From: Amoebophrya sp. A120
Taxonomy: Eukaryota; Sar; Dinophyceae; Syndiniales; Amoebophryaceae
Direction: 5' to 3'
NCBI GenBank assembly: GCA_905178155.1
Contig: CAJINV010000003.1
Location: 5,795,985 to 5,859,984, forward strand
DNA length: 64,000 bases
Shown here piece after piece: positions 32,752-44,100 of the stretch (its first letter is position 1; each line of letters starts with the position of its first letter). Both the position numbers and the translations under genes were made by a program. The notes under the pieces are model-generated. The model ran no database searches, was not told where the DNA came from, and was given only the letters and a program-made list of their open reading frames with translations.

Positions 32752-33640
32752 AAACAAAGATGAGTATCATGAATGTCGAGATAGGATCTTCAAAAAGTAT
32801 TAAAGTACGATACAGTTGTACTCCTGATCAGAGAAGAATAGCGACTGAAGTACTTATTCTAGCGACTATGTTTTGATGGCAAGAAGATGTTCATCTGGAG
32901 CAGCATCTCGAGTAGTTGTAGACTCACTGCGGCAGTAACAGTATCTTATGTGCTCTTGCTGACGTGGTCGAGTTCGAGGTCAACTTCAGGATGAGCTGGA
33001 AAGTAGACCCCGAAGGAACTTTAACGTGTGTCACGGCCACCGGAGAATCACCGAGCTAGCGGTAGGACGAGAGGTTTCCTTCAAAACCGAGAACAAAGTG
33101 AAGAAAAAGTAACTAATTTGCCCCGAATTACTCTCACCACTGACGAGCTTTTCAAAAATGTGAACCTGAAACTACTTACAACCGAAGCCGCCTGTGGCTA
33201 TCTGGTCCCAGCACACAGTAAAGGCGACTTTGAGCTGCATTTTCAGTGTTCCGTGCCGACATCCTCTGGTTTGGTGAGCTTTTCTGAGAACTGATGTTGT
33301 TGTCGCAATTAGTGCCTGCACAACATACAACCGTGTAGCTGCAGCTACTTACTTGGAATACTGAGCTGACTCGGAATTCGTGATGGAAAAGTACTACACG
33401 CAATCTTTCCACTTTCGATTGTATCTTACACGACGAATCCAACGTGGAGGTAGGGTAAAAAATAGAAATCTAAAACATTTAAGGCGGGTGAAACCAACAT
33501 GGTCGCAGTATCAATAACAGTAAGGCAGCACGCGCAGCAGGAGAAACCTCGGCCCAGAAGATAGCACAAGAAGAACAACGCTTTCCATTTTGTATCGCTC
33601 GGCCTTCGGGAACACGAACAACCCAACTAGAAACTGGACG
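32752..33640. other. Intergenic
   Basis: An open frame at about 33028-33294 (88 codons) lacks a recognisable domain. Otherwise nothing. Probably untranslated flanks of the neighbouring genes. Confidence 0.55.
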
Positions 33641-35218
33641 ATGCCGGCGGTGGTTCCAGTGATGGGTAGTACGGGTCACCCTCCGCAGTTGGGTGGATTC
33701 GAGAGGCAATGCGCCACCCTGTTGGACTGGAGCAATTACTACTTCGGTGCGGACAAGGAGACGAAGCTAGCGCAGATGGCGAGCGAGTTGCTGCGACAGC
33801 TGGCCACGCAGCCCTCCGGCGCGCTGCGCGAAGAGGATTTGCTGTCGCTGCGTGGGCGCGCGCTCTCCGTCACGGACCCCGACCAGGCTACGGCGCTGTT
33901 GGAGCGCGGCCTTCGTCGCAACCCCCTGTCCCAGGCGAGCTGGACCTGCCTGGGCGAGCTCTACTTCGGCAAGGGCGAAGTTGAAAAGGCGTGCACGTGC
34001 TTCCACAACAGTTTGGATTTCACCGGCGAGAGCGCAACCATCTGCCGAAATCTTTCGATCGTGCTGCGCAAAATGGAGCGACCCAATACTTCCCAAGCCC
34101 AACACCATGTAGCTGTTGGCAACGGCGCGGCCCCCATCCCGGGGAAGAGGCAGTCGAGTCGGTCTCTCGAGTGGGCTCAGCGCGCTGTGGAGATTGACCC
34201 CGATGACCTGCTGAACTGGGAAGGACTTGGAAATTTCCACTTGGACCGGTTTGGCCAGCGGAATACTACAGATTCTCTTCAGAAGGCAGCCGAAGCGTAC
34301 GAACGAGCAGCGATTCTAGGTGCGATTGGTGTTTTGGCACTTGCTATTCGTAAATCTGATATGTAAAAATACCAGCGATGTTTATTTTGATCTTCGAGAA
34401 CGGCCGTGATTCTGGCTCTGGGATTCGTCTGGCAACGACCAGGTCGAGCCGGAACACTATCGGTGATAATTAAGTTCAGCAAAGTAGGGAGCTTAATAAA
34501 ATAAGCGATGCTCCTTTTTCCACAATTAAACTCTTCAGATAGAGCGTCCACATGGGGCCGATCACCAACGCTTTACCACAATCTCGGACTGGTGAAGCTT
34601 TTTTCTCTTAATTTCGGCGAGTCGTACGACGCGTTTGAGGTCTGCGCCCGCACTGTTTCGCAGTACGCAGAGCAAGCGAAAAACCAAATGCGGACCATTC
34701 TGGAAATTGCCAAAGCTCTGGACGAGCACGTGAATCAGAAGGGACGCATGCGCGCGTCCCGTTTGCAGAGCGTGGCGAAACACCTGAAGGAGCACTGCAC
34801 GAAGCGGTCGGCAAGTACGAAGTCGGACAACCGGGCTGTTTTTGGAGGGTGGCGCGAATGCGTAGAGGGAGACGCCGCGGACAGCTGCCGAGATCCGGAC
34901 AAAAAGAAAAGGCAAGTACTCACGGTGAAGATCGTGCACAAAATCGAAGTGGACGTGCCAGTTCTGCTGATCTGCGTGGACCAGAACCAAGAGTTTTTCG
35001 TTCTGGCTTTGTCGGGCACGGACGCGAACCAACTGATGAAGAAGGTGAAGCTGGGCGAGAGCATCGTCGAGGTTACGCATTTTGAAAAGCGCCCGCTCGT
35101 GTACAACAAGGAAGACAACTGCCGTTCGTGGAACTGCGTTCACGTGCAGGAACCGAAGCACCTCAGCCTCGACGGACATCACCTGGGGAACTTAGCGATT
35201 TCAAGTTTGAATGATTGA
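33641..35218 (+). CDS. TTC5 (STRAP)-like TPR and OB-fold protein
   Basis: Exons 33641-34319 and 34539-35218 give 452 residues, close to the roughly 440 of animal TTC5. The intron is canonical (GTGCGA...TTCAG) and phases match. TPR units span about residues 40-290; the segment LGELYFGKGEVEKACTCFHN, then ICRNLSIVLRKME, matches TTC5 (LGECYWKKGDVASAHTCF, NLSMVLRQL) almost position by position. The C-terminal 100 residues (VLTVKIVHKIEVDVPVLLIC...LGESIVEVTHFEKRPL...SWNCVHVQEPKHLSLDGHHL) fit the OB-fold domain. In animals TTC5 binds the nascent N-terminus of tubulin and triggers tubulin mRNA decay, and also acts in stress transcription. The ATG at 33641 was chosen because no earlier in-frame ATG exists. 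Confidence 0.82.
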
Positions 35219-35652
35219 TGGCGTCGTTTGCTGCCCACAGCAGAGTGAAGACCGATTCTTCCGTGAAGTGATAGTCCTACCTGCAAGACTAATATGTGCG
35301 TTTGACGACGTGTAGCCGTGCTGTTACATGGTTCTGAGTACGTGCTAAGGTCATGGTTAAAACTGGCCGCACGTCTACCCGCACATCGCCCCGGATGTCG
35401 CATGGCACAAGCTGCTTGACGTGGTGCGGAAGTCGTGCGCTGCGTAGATTGGTGTGAAAGTCCGAAAGAAGCATTGCGTCTTTGCATCATACCTGGCACA
35501 GCAGCTGTTGCTCGCCGCCCGGTTAGGGCTCTGTGTTCATCTCGGCGCAGCGTGCTTTTTGCTTCCCGTTTCTTTCTGGTACGTACTTACTTAAGTATAT
35601 ACGTTTTCCTCCTTGAGTCAGAAAAGGCTCGCAAAGCTGTAGCGCATTGAAA

Positions 35653-36312
35653 ATGTCCGCTGTCGGTGGTGTTTTGCGTTATGTTTCCCCGCACAGTGTG
35701 AAGGTGCGGGGTCTCCCTTTCCACACGACAAAGCAGGACATCGTGGAATTCTTCCAAAAATGGAGCACACTGAGTCCATCTGCAGTTGTATTTCCACACC
35801 AGTTCTACCGAGGTGGCTTTTCGAACCTGCAGCGGGCCAACCCAACAGGCCCCCAAGACAGATTGTCGCTCAGCGCGAGAGGACGTGCCGACTCTTCATC
35901 TTCCCTCTCCTCTTCTACAGTGGGTCGTGGCGGCAGTGTCACATCAAACGCAAGGGGAAGCATTGATGACGATTTGCTAAACTACACAAATAGCGGCCTG
36001 GCTTATGTGATGTTTGAGCGCCCCCAGGACTGTCACGCAGCGGTGGACCAATGTGACAAATGTTGGTTCCGAGATCAACGAAAAGTGGATGTTCTCGAGG
36101 TCGCGCAGCATCTGAAACGCGAATTTTTGGATCACACATTGAAAGACCCGTACGAAATCACAATGCAGAGCGAGGTCGACAAGGCCAAACGCATGGAAAT
36201 CGGGAGGAAACAAAAGGACTTGGTACTGCAACGGCGGCAGTGGATCAAGTACGATCAGAGCGGGCGGCGGTACGCCCGCCAAGACAACATCGCACCCTTT
36301 TACACTCATTGA
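35653..36312 (+). CDS. RNA-binding protein with hnRNP F/H-type RRM
   Basis: Single exon, 219 residues, ATG at 35653. The N-terminus VKVRGLPFHTTKQDIVEFF is the quasi-RRM signature seen in hnRNP F/H, GRSF1 and ESRP proteins. An insert of about 65 residues (Ser/Arg-rich) precedes the RNP1-like GLAYVMFERPQDCHAAV. The tail is helical and basic and ends YDQSGRRYARQDNIAPFYTH. Quasi-RRMs bind G-rich RNA, and these proteins regulate splicing or organellar RNA. The large insert between the two halves of the RRM is unusual. No targeting peptide is evident. Confidence 0.75.
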   Translation: MSAVGGVLRYVSPHSVKVRGLPFHTTKQDIVEFFQKWSTLSPSAVVFPHQFYRGGFSNLQRANPTGPQDRLSLSARGRADSSSSLSSSTVGRGGSVTSNARGSIDDDLLNYTNSGLAYVMFERPQDCHAAVDQCDKCWFRDQRKVDVLEVAQHLKREFLDHTLKDPYEITMQSEVDKAKRMEIGRKQKDLVLQRRQWIKYDQSGRRYARQDNIAPFYTH

Positions 36313-36697
36313 GTTTACGACCTCTCAGACTCCTTGCTTTTGCTGGCAGAAAGATGTTGAACTTATGTAGTACCAGTAGCTTCTTCCATCAATGGAAACC
36401 GTCGAATATTCTGCACCGTGGCATTCGCATCAATCTCTAAGAGCGGCGTTGTTCGAATAAGGCTACACTGTATGTTTGCCTTTCGTCGTGGTCGTGTCCG
36501 ATAGAATGTCACTGAGGTCTACAAATCTTTTTCACGTGCAATAATCGCTTGAAGATGATCCATAGATTTTCTCGGGTAGCCGCGGGGAGAGCCTGCCAAC
36601 GGCACGGCGAGATGCGGGAAAAATGCCTTTCCCTTTACTTCACTGATACCGAGCCTCTCGCATCGTCGTAGCCGGTTCGTTCACGGCCGCGTTCAAA
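36313..36697. other. Intergenic
   Basis: About 380 bp; nothing recognised. Contains the 3' flank of the RRM gene and the promoter side of the next gene. Confidence 0.6.
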
Positions 36698-39600
36698 ATG
36701 GTAGTGCCCCCGTATATTCCTTTCAAAACATTTCTTCTTTCCTCTTTTTTCTTGCTGCTCTTGCAGCTGTGCCTGCTCCACACGCAAGCCTCGGCGGTTG
36801 CACCACCCGAAGACCAGTGCGACTTCGATCGCGGCGATGCTGGGTTCAGACTGCCCGTCGCGGATGCCGCGTCCCCATCCACGCTCCACTTGTTGCGCTG
36901 TTACGAGGAAATGGGCCAGAACTTTGACCATTTACTCGGTGTTTCAGAGCAGGACGAAGATGGGCGGAGCAGCGGCGAGGACAACTGGGACCAGCATGTG
37001 GAAACGTGTTGTCCGTTTCCGAAACTGTACGAGCTGAGCTTGTGGGTGGAGTCGTCGGTGGAGCACGAACGCGAGATGCTGAAGAAGCCGTTGCCGCAGA
37101 TCAATACCAAGGGGCACATGTGCGAGCGGGCCATCCGGAACAGCTTCGACGTGTTGCTGCACGCCGGGGACGAGTTTCGCAAGCTGATTCGCGAGGCGTT
37201 GCCGCTGATGGCGGAGCTGGCGCGCGAGCTTTCGTGTCAGCGCTGCGTCCCGGGCTACACCCAGTTTCTGAAGCAGCACAAGCAACGCTCCGGCCTGCCC
37301 ATGTTCTTCAAGTTGGTACACTCCATGGAAAGCGGCCTGCTGAACCTCGCACACACACTGTACAACCCTGCGGAAACCGAGGTGCCCTCAACGGACGGAG
37401 ACTTCATCTGCCCCACCTACACCCAGCCGGTTTCGGGCCTCCTACGGAAACTGGACGCCAGCGGGGTCGTGGGCGGCCGGCCGGATGCGATCGCCGCGTA
37501 CCACGAGGGACACGACCAGATTGCGCGGCTGCACGACACGCAGCTGGCCGCGTACCCCGAGGGGCTGCAACAGGTGCTCGAGGGCTTCGTCACGGCGCTG
37601 AGCTACCCGTACTCGGTCGTCACGCAGGAGGTTTTCCTGCGGAACCTGGGCTGGGAAAAGATGTTGCGGGGACAGATCGACGAGGACCACCGCATGTGGG
37701 GAAACGTGGTGCACGAGAAGTCGCGGCTCTACGGCAACTGGCGCACGTCCGCGGCGGCTGCGGCGCACCTCGATCAGTCTGGCTTCCCGGTGGTGTTCAA
37801 GGATCAAGGTATAATTGATGATGGTCGTGTGCGGCCAGTGGTAGAGCACGACCAGGTGCGCGCCCAGTGTTCGTCCGTTCCAAGCGGAGGTGGAAAAAGC
37901 GCTCCGAGAGGCGAAGGAGATCAGGACGTGGCGGAAGGCCTGTTTGTGCTGATTTCCAATCGCACGAGTGACGCTTTGGTGGATAAGCTCGCGGGAGAAA
38001 TGTTCCAAGAAAGCCGCCCGACGCTGATTTTGGAAGAGGTTGTGGGCGACGGCATGGAGGCACTGGGCAGGGATTGCCACGGGACCGCGGAGAGCCGCTT
38101 TTGTCTGCGGCCCATGCACGCATCAGGCTTGAAATCCCTACTGCGGGACAAGACGAATGTGCAAGTGGTGTGGAAGCGGCATGCAAACTCGTTTCATCTC
38201 GCGGATGAGGATAGTTTGTTGAACGCAAAAACGAAAAGAAAGCCCGCTGGGACGGTGCGACAGCAGGTCGTGCAGCAGCTCCTTTTGGATCGCTTTGCCG
38301 CCGATCCGAGCCAGTCGTTAGAGCAGCACGCGTCTGCGGCCTTGGGGCATCAGCAGGTGATTGCAACGCCACTGCTGCGGGGGTACTTCGACCACCAGAT
38401 GGGCAGCCGAGGGAATTTCGTCGATACGCTGCGAGTAGTAGACTTGCGCGCGCCCGATTTCCAGCGCCTGGTCGGCGGTTTCGCGGCAGCGCATGAGGAT
38501 CACAACCACGACGAGCAGCATCCCGGCCATCACACCGCTTGGGCGGACACGTTTTTGCCAGGAACCGGCGTGAAGTCACCTGCTTTCTGCAAGCCAGGTC
38601 TGCCGCTGCCGACGCAGGCGGAACTAGACAGGTATGCAGAATGGCATGCCGAGAACCCGGCGGGTGCGAAGCGCCTCGTGGTGGTCTGCCTGCCCTTCAG
38701 CCAATGCGGTGGCCACGGCGACCGCGTGAACGGACTGCTCACGCTTTTCCTCCTCGCGCTGATTACCAAGCGGCGGTTCCTGATCCTCAGCTCCAACCCC
38801 GTGGACTGGCATTCGGTCTTCGCTCCCAACCGCATCGACTGGCGCACCGAAATCGGGCAGATCTCGCTGACTAATGTGCGCACCTACTTCGACAAGCGAT
38901 ACGGGTTCCGCGAAGACTTAGACCGCATTCTAGCGTCCCCGGCACAAACGCTGCTGCTGCGCGTGAACAACCGCATTGTGAAGTCGCTGTACGGTGAGGG
39001 ATGCGATTTGCAAGCACCCTTTCTCGTGAGCCGAGTGATGCAGTTTCTGTTCTCCCCGAACATTTATTTGGAACAAACCATTAACGAGACGGCCGAGGAA
39101 CTGGGGTTGTTCGCACCACAGTATAATTCTGGTAGTACTTCTAGCGGAACTACGACGAGCGGCGAGCCGCGGCCGGCGGCTGTCAAGACAAGTACGGACA
39201 ATATGGAGAATCTGTTAGTTCCCTACATCAGCATACACTACCGCACGGGAGACATCGCGTTCGACCCTCATCGGCACAACTCGTCCTTGGCCGGTTTTGT
39301 GCAGTGCGCGTACCAAATCGAGCGAGAGCTCGGACTGCCGCCGGAAACTCCTTGGGTGCTGCATGCAGATAGCCTCAGACAGGTGCCCGAGTCGTGGTAC
39401 CTCGCAGCGGCAGAGAAATACGAAGATTTCCTGAACGAACAGGAAAAGGAGAAGCAGCAATTCCTCATCGACCAGCGCCAGGAGGAAAGGCAAGCAGCGC
39501 AAGAAATTGACGCGAAACTGCTTGCCAAAGACGCGCCGCTTCTGCCACCACGTACTAATGTTGAAATTCAAATTTGGACAATTGGACTGCACATGTACGT

Positions 39601-40015
39601 ATTATACTAGTTTCACGTACAAGTTAGTAGTCCTTTTTCTGCTTTTCGATTAGGAAGTGTTGCCTATGCAGCGAGAGGTCTGATGTTTACATAACAAACG
39701 CTCACGACAGCACTTGCAAGCAGTCTACCAGCAAAAGGCGTCGGGGCGCACGGTGCCGTTCCTGCAGCAGAAGACTTTGCTCGAAGGAAGCTGCGTGTTC
39801 CGAGGGGACTGGGGCGGGTGCACATTGACCGCTCGGAGTTTCAGCCGGGTGTCAAAGGATTTCAGAACGCGTTTGCAGAGTGGTATCTGGTGTCACAAGC
39901 CCGTGCGGTTTTACTTTCGCGGAGCTTCTTTGCTGAAACTGCTGCGGAAATCGGGCGAATTCGGGATGCCTACTTCATCACGGGGTGCGTCAAAATGGAT
40001 TTGTCCAGTAGCTAA
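36698..40015 (+). CDS. Secretory-pathway glycosyltransferase, fucosyltransferase (NodZ/POFUT)-like
   Basis: Exons 36698-39551 and 39711-40015 (phase-compatible GTACTA...GACAG; boundary moderately sure) give about 1052 residues. Residues 5-30 are a strong signal sequence (FKTFLLSSFFLLLLQLCLL). The first 600 residues are unrecognised, with Cys-containing helical stretches. Residues about 655-850 look like a GT-B fucosyltransferase: VVVCLPFSQCGGHGDRVNGL at the start of the fold, then ISIHYRTGDIAFD, comparable to the HxRRGD donor-binding motif. Exon 2 adds AEWYLVSQARAVLLSRSFFAETAAEIG, typical of the C-terminal nucleotide-binding part of these enzymes. Likely a Golgi or ER enzyme adding fucose or a related sugar. 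Acceptor and donor are inferred. Length well beyond a typical fucosyltransferase suggests an extra N-terminal domain. Confidence 0.75.
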
Positions 40016-40450
40016 TCCTCACCCCAATCTACTTCCGGAGTCGCAGGCTTTCCTTGTGTCACTTTCCCTATGTACTTATCCTACATGAGAATTCAGATTT
40101 TCACCTGGACTACTGTCAGCAGAGAATATAGCAAGAACTACGTCGGTATCGGTAGTGGCTACACCGTCAGCAGGCGCTCGCTTTCTTTGCTTGCAAGATG
40201 GAGCAACAGCAGCATGAAACAATGTAGAACGCTGGCGTTTTCTCGTCTCAGCCACGAATCTCAGCACCATCATGACCCATGTTGTTCGAAAAGGTTCACC
40301 AATTTTTGTTTTACGGGTTGGTGAAGATAAACGAGTCGGTCTTCTCATCTATCTGAGTTTGATTTTTGGGCGACTTCGATTTCCACTTCAATGTAAAAAA
40401 CTAGCCGCTTACTACATTGACTTATTCTGTTTTCCATTCTCCTTCAAAGT
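40016..40450. other. Intergenic
   Basis: 435 bp without a supported gene. The right part, CTTATTCTGTTTTCCATTCTCC, is pyrimidine-rich just before the small gene at 40451 and could be a trans- or cis-splice acceptor region (AAAG at 40446-40449). Confidence 0.5.
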
Positions 40451-40720
40451 ATGGTGGATGCCGGAGCTGCCGAGTCTTCGTGTCCCGCCCACACAAAAAA
40501 GCGTGAAGCCGTGCCGCCTTTCTTTCCTATGGTTCGCAAGGGTTGTGAAGACGTCAGTACGAAGCTGTTCCAGTGCTTGGGAAGGGCAGAGGCGGGCGAC
40601 CGGCTAGAAGGAGAGGAGGTGTTGGCAAAGTGTGACTTTACGGAGTACGAGCAGTGCTTTCATCAGTCTCTCGCAAAGGGACCGATGCCCATGGTCAAAG
40701 TGTCCTTTGACAAAAGCTAG
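40451..40720 (+). CDS. Small CX9C-type cysteine protein (CHCH-like)
   Basis: Single exon, 89 residues, ATG at 40451, TAG at 40718-40720. After a short leader come GCEDVSTKLFQCL (a CX9C pair) and KCDFTEYEQCF (a CX7C pair) separated by about 20 residues. This is the helix-hairpin arrangement of small intermembrane-space proteins imported by Mia40, many of which assemble respiratory complexes. The second pair has spacing 7 instead of 9, so it is an atypical member. The compositional match to neighbouring exons and two clean cysteine pairs support a real gene. An N-terminal extra Cys at residue 11 is not part of the motif. Confidence 0.6.
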   Translation: MVDAGAAESSCPAHTKKREAVPPFFPMVRKGCEDVSTKLFQCLGRAEAGDRLEGEEVLAKCDFTEYEQCFHQSLAKGPMPMVKVSFDKS

Positions 40721-41106
40721 GATGAGACGAATTTTTCGTGAAGTATGAGTATCCAAGTTCCGAAATTTGCTTTTAAAGATGCAAAGCATTGCTGTTAATA
40801 AGGACGTCGGCAATACGTATTGCTCCCACGTGCTCAGCCACAGTGAGGGGACGGCTCCATCTCTCTCCTACCTGTTCTCATCTTGGAATGTGAGTCTAAG
40901 AATTTCAGTTTGATGGGCACTCATAGATAGAGCGCAATCACGTAATATCATCGTGCGCGTGACTGTGACAGTGACCGCTGTGACAGGGTTCGCTTTCCAG
41001 GTGACGTGAAAACCTAGACCGTTCATCATTGTGCTGAAAGGGTCAATTTGAAGAACTTTCTGGCTCTGAGTGTGACAGATTCATCGCGAGTGCCCACTGA
41101 AAATTG
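40721..41106. other. Intergenic
   Basis: Nothing recognised apart from a short TGTGACAGTGACCGCTGTGACAG near-repeat at about 40964-40986. Confidence 0.55.
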
Positions 41107-44100
41107 ATGACGACACGGCGGACGCACAATCGACGCACGGGCCCAAGTCCGGAACTGCCCCAATCTAATGTGTTGAAGAAGCTCACGGAGGCACGACTTG
41201 AGACCCTGAACTCTGGAACCCGAACACTGCTGGAATTTAAGGAGTGCGAAGACAGTGCTGCGAGCAGAAGTACCGGTGCTTTCCCTTCCGGACCGGGGGC
41301 GTGCCTGAGCCTGAGAGATCATGCGGACCACGATCGAAGCCGAAGCGAAAGCGAACAAGGGGGCAGTCCAGCAGAGGGACCAAGAAATGTGCCAGCCGCG
41401 GCCCAGAGCAGGAGCAAGAATATGCTCGCTAACGTTCTTTTCAATGTTGGGCGTCGCCAGGAGAAAAAGAAAGGCGCGAAAATCAAGTCCCCGTCCGCAT
41501 CGGCGGTGTCGCCCCTTCCGCTGAGTGCGAAGAAGCAAACAGTGCCGAGCCGGCGGCACCGGCGCAAAAAGGTGTTTCTGCACTTCCTCGAGGGCGAGCT
41601 GGGGGTCGGCAACATGAACGAGGAAGAGCTGCAGCATCGGCTTGCGGCCACGTGCGCGCGCCCCTCGCCAAGTGCGCAGGTGAAGACGCGGGGTGCGAAC
41701 GCGGTTCTGGAGCAGCAGAGGCGCGTCAAGCAGTGGGGTGGTGACTTCGAGGCACTGAGCCGCCGCTTCCACTTCACACAGAAGGAGGAGAAGAAGAAGC
41801 ACCGCAAGAAATTCAAGAACCGCGACGAGCACAACCTGGCGTCGCCGGTCTCGCAGCGCGCTGCGGAGGCGGGGCTCTCGTCCAGCACCTTTCTTGGTGG
41901 AGGAGACCCTGCCGGTGCAGCAGGGGCGCTTTCGTCGGGGCCGTCAGAACAAGTAGGGGGAAAGTCGATCATGGGCGGCGGGCGCGGTGGCCCGCGTGAC
42001 GACCAGCGGCGCGACATGAACTCGACCTCGAGCGCTTTTTCGACGGCGGCGGGCGCAGCGAGCACGTATCTCGGGGGCGGCATCGGCCTGTCGCCGCACC
42101 CGTTCGCGGGGGAAAACGCGAGCTCCTCGTCATCCTCGGAGGAGGACGAAACGAGGCGAGTTTTTAACAACGAGACGATGGCGCCAACGGCAGATCGGAA
42201 CGATCCCGTGCTGTCGCTGCTCTCGGACAAGTATCAAGCACGCATGTACGAACAGCAAGCGGGTGACGGCCGAGCAGACGGGAGATTGGGAACGCACACG
42301 ACGACCAGATCACCAGTAATGGTGAGCGTGTCAATTTAGCATAATATCATTATCACCCCTTCCGCAACGTTAGTTGTAATCGGCCTGGCCGTGCAGGATT
42401 TTTCCATGCGTGTAGTCAGTCGTAGAGAAGCTGCACAAGTGTAGTATGCTGGCACGATCTGTTGCGATTCTGAATTCGCCATAGATGGAAATGTTTTCAC
42501 GATATAGCAAAAACAAAGAGACTCTAGCCTTATGCGTCACTTATCTGATCACAGGTCGGAGCGGCCGCTGGCGGAGGTATTGGAGGAGGTGGTGCTGCAG
42601 ATCCGCAAGGTGTCCTGGGCCTCCTGTCGCCGCACCAAACCGGCGAGTTTTTCGGTTTCACTGCAGCCCAGGCGGAGGAGCTAGACGACGTGCGACGAGC
42701 ATTTTCGCTGGATTACCCAAGCCCCATGGACATCCATGAATTGCAAAACTGCCTCCGGTTTTTCGGCTACAATGCATGTCCCCGCGTCGTTTATGAGGCA
42801 CTAGAGCGATGCAGTTTCTGCCACAAAGTAAAGACGGTGTTGCAGCAGAGCCGTGGAGCAAGCGACCACCACAACCAGCAAAGCAGTAACCACCTGACGG
42901 CACCAGCCGGGTCCGCCCCCGCTGCTGGGGGGCTAGATGCAGCTTCTACCCGTGGCGGAGCAGCTGCCGCTTCAACGGCAGCGCAGCAGCAGCAGCAGCA
43001 ACCAGGTGGCGGGACGACCCAGAAGTCGGCGCACGAGGTTGTGGTCTTCACTCCGTTGAATGGAAGCGATTATTTGGAGTACATGATGCACTTCCGGCAG
43101 TGCGACCGGGAATTTCTGCACTACATTTTCGAGGTGCTGTCTTCGCCGCTGCTCTCCGGGGGACTGCCCTCCGAGGACGCCGCTTTTTCGTCCGGTCCGC
43201 TCGACGAAGCGCCCCCTGCGCAGCAAGGCGGCGGGGCGCGGCACACGGAACACCGCCGTTCCCAGGAACTTGTCCAGGCCTTGGTCGCGCAGCAGGGCTC
43301 GCGGCGCGCGTCTGTGGAACGCCGCGGGTCGGGAGAAGTGCCGCTGCCGCTGGCCAGCCCGCTGGTAAAAGCAGAGGTCCGACGCCGAGCCTCGACCGAA
43401 GCGCCACACGAAGTGCGGTTTCCAGACTTCTTTGACGCTGCGGAGCCCGAGGGCCCACTGTACCAGCGCGACCGCCGCAGCTCGCTGCAGATGCAAGTTT
43501 CGCTTGGGAGCGATTTCACCGTCAACCTCCTTTCCGCGCTCGAGTGTGTGTCTGCGCAGCCGGGAGACCGCACGTTGCTGCTCAAAGCCTTGGACCTGAG
43601 CCGCATTCCCGATTTTCGCTGCATCTTGAGCGACTTCGACACCTTCACACACTTTGTGGAGGTTTTCCGCAACGTGCTCGGTACAAAGCGGGAGCACTGC
43701 GGCTTCGGCCGGGAGGAAGCCAAGCTTCTGCGCGAAGTTTACGGGAAGTGCTTCGCAAAGGACAAATCGCTGCTCACCGAGGGACAGCTGCTGAAATTGC
43801 TGAAGAATTTGGGGTTGTGCTACCACGTCAGACTGCTGCCAGAACGGTTTTCAAAAGTACTCGGGGTCATTTTTCCCAACCAGGGGCCGAGCCCGCCTAC
43901 ACGCAGTAGCTCGCCGGCGCAGGGGGTTTCGGCTACGTCTTCACCGAGAACTGGCGCCGCACAGAACACCCGCTTGAAAGTCGAGACTTCCTTGGCAAAC
44001 AAATTCACAACCGGCCTGAACTTGTCGCCACACTCGACCGCTGCGCACTCGCCTCGCGGGGGACCACTGGAGCATAACAGGCCCGCTGTTGTTGTGGGCG

